Below, one piece after another: positions 25,739 to 25,902 of a stretch of DNA of 25,902 bases. The stretch comes from Bacteroidales bacterium (GTDB lineage Bacteria > Bacteroidota > Bacteroidia > Bacteroidales > JAGOPY01). Where the stretch lies: positions 1-25,902 of the forward strand of contig JALNZD010000052.1 in assembly GCA_023229505.1 (NCBI GenBank), given 5' to 3'. How positions within the stretch are numbered: the stretch's first letter is position 1; every line of letters begins with the position of its first letter. A model generated the notes under the pieces. That model saw only the letters and a list, made by a program, of their open reading frames with translations, had not been told where the DNA came from and made no database searches. The position numbers were made by a program, and so were the translations under genes.

Positions 25739-25759
25739 TTTGCCCTTTGCCCTTTAAAC
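25739..25759. repeat. short 7-bp tandem array
   Basis: TTTGCCC, TTTGCCC, TTTAAAC, between the GH47 gene and the transposase end. Confidence 0.6.
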
Positions 25760-25782
25760 TGAAATTCCTAACTACTGTCATG

Positions 25783-25902
25783 TCAACGCTCATATGACGG
25801 ATAAAGTTTTTTCAGTTTAATGCGAGCCTTCTCCTTTGTGAACTGCCAGTTAATTTTCTTATCGAACCCATTGCGAGCCTTCTCCCAAGCTTCGACTTCT
25901 TC
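25783..25902 (-). mobile_element. C-terminal end of an IS630-like transposase (partial, runs off the window)
   Basis: Thirty-nine codons and a TGA (25783-25785) are open to the window edge. The peptide contains EEVEAWEKARNGFDKKIN, WQFTKEKARIKLKKLYPS and ends YER. The 'NWQFT..KARIKLKKLYP' end is what I recall for IS630/Tc1-type DDE transposases. The catalytic residues lie outside the window, and no terminal inverted repeat could be defined. Confidence 0.7.

Noticed and set aside
25783..25902. Complete insertion sequence at the right edge
   Set aside because: Only the transposase end is in the window, and no terminal inverted repeat or target duplication can be defined.

Overview
The window looks like a fragment of a Bacteroidota chromosome, probably from an environmental, Bacteroidales-like lineage. 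The evidence is several C-terminal sorting domains of the type IX secretion system (T9SS), a TonB receptor with a carboxypeptidase-regulatory-like N-terminal domain, several Sec/lipoprotein signals, and the near absence of Shine-Dalgarno sequences before the start codons. No rRNA, tRNA or CRISPR was seen.

Left part (1-2830, minus strand): remnants of a redox-linked envelope operon. A thioredoxin-ApbE fusion (FAD:protein FMN transferase) is followed by a DUF4266-type lipoprotein. That lipoprotein runs out of frame into a DUF3570-like outer-membrane protein whose N-terminus is missing, so an internal deletion (or an assembly error) has joined the two genes.

Centre (2830-17743, minus strand): a T9SS cargo locus. 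It starts with a 2424-residue gingipain-like C25 peptidase that carries Ig/CARDB-like, Fn3, FG-GAP/VCBS and right-handed beta-helix regions, a C-terminal 'SPYLSD' module and a T9SS tail. Downstream, a ~2.57-kb unit (SPYLSD module + T9SS tail + separate exported propeller-like protein + T9SS tail) is present three times head to tail. Only the first copy is attached to the full peptidase. In the other two, the module is cut at the same codon and has no signal peptide. The copies are mosaics with locally identical blocks, which points to gene conversion.

Right part (17744-25902): on the minus strand, a lipoprotein dihaem cytochrome c peroxidase, a decayed MacB/FtsX-type ABC permease and cstA are spaced only 6-8 bp apart. 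Divergently on the plus strand lie a small His/Cys-rich exported protein and a TonB-dependent receptor, a plausible metal-uptake pair. They converge on a GH47 alpha-mannosidase-like lipoprotein (minus). The last 120 bases are the C-terminal end of an IS630-like transposase.

The most unusual global feature is a set of short tandem arrays with period 7, 8 or 11 bp. Their unit sequences are unrelated from place to place. They sit at gene ends, in intergenic gaps, at the breakpoints of the tandem cassettes, and inside the coding sequence just before the T9SS tails.
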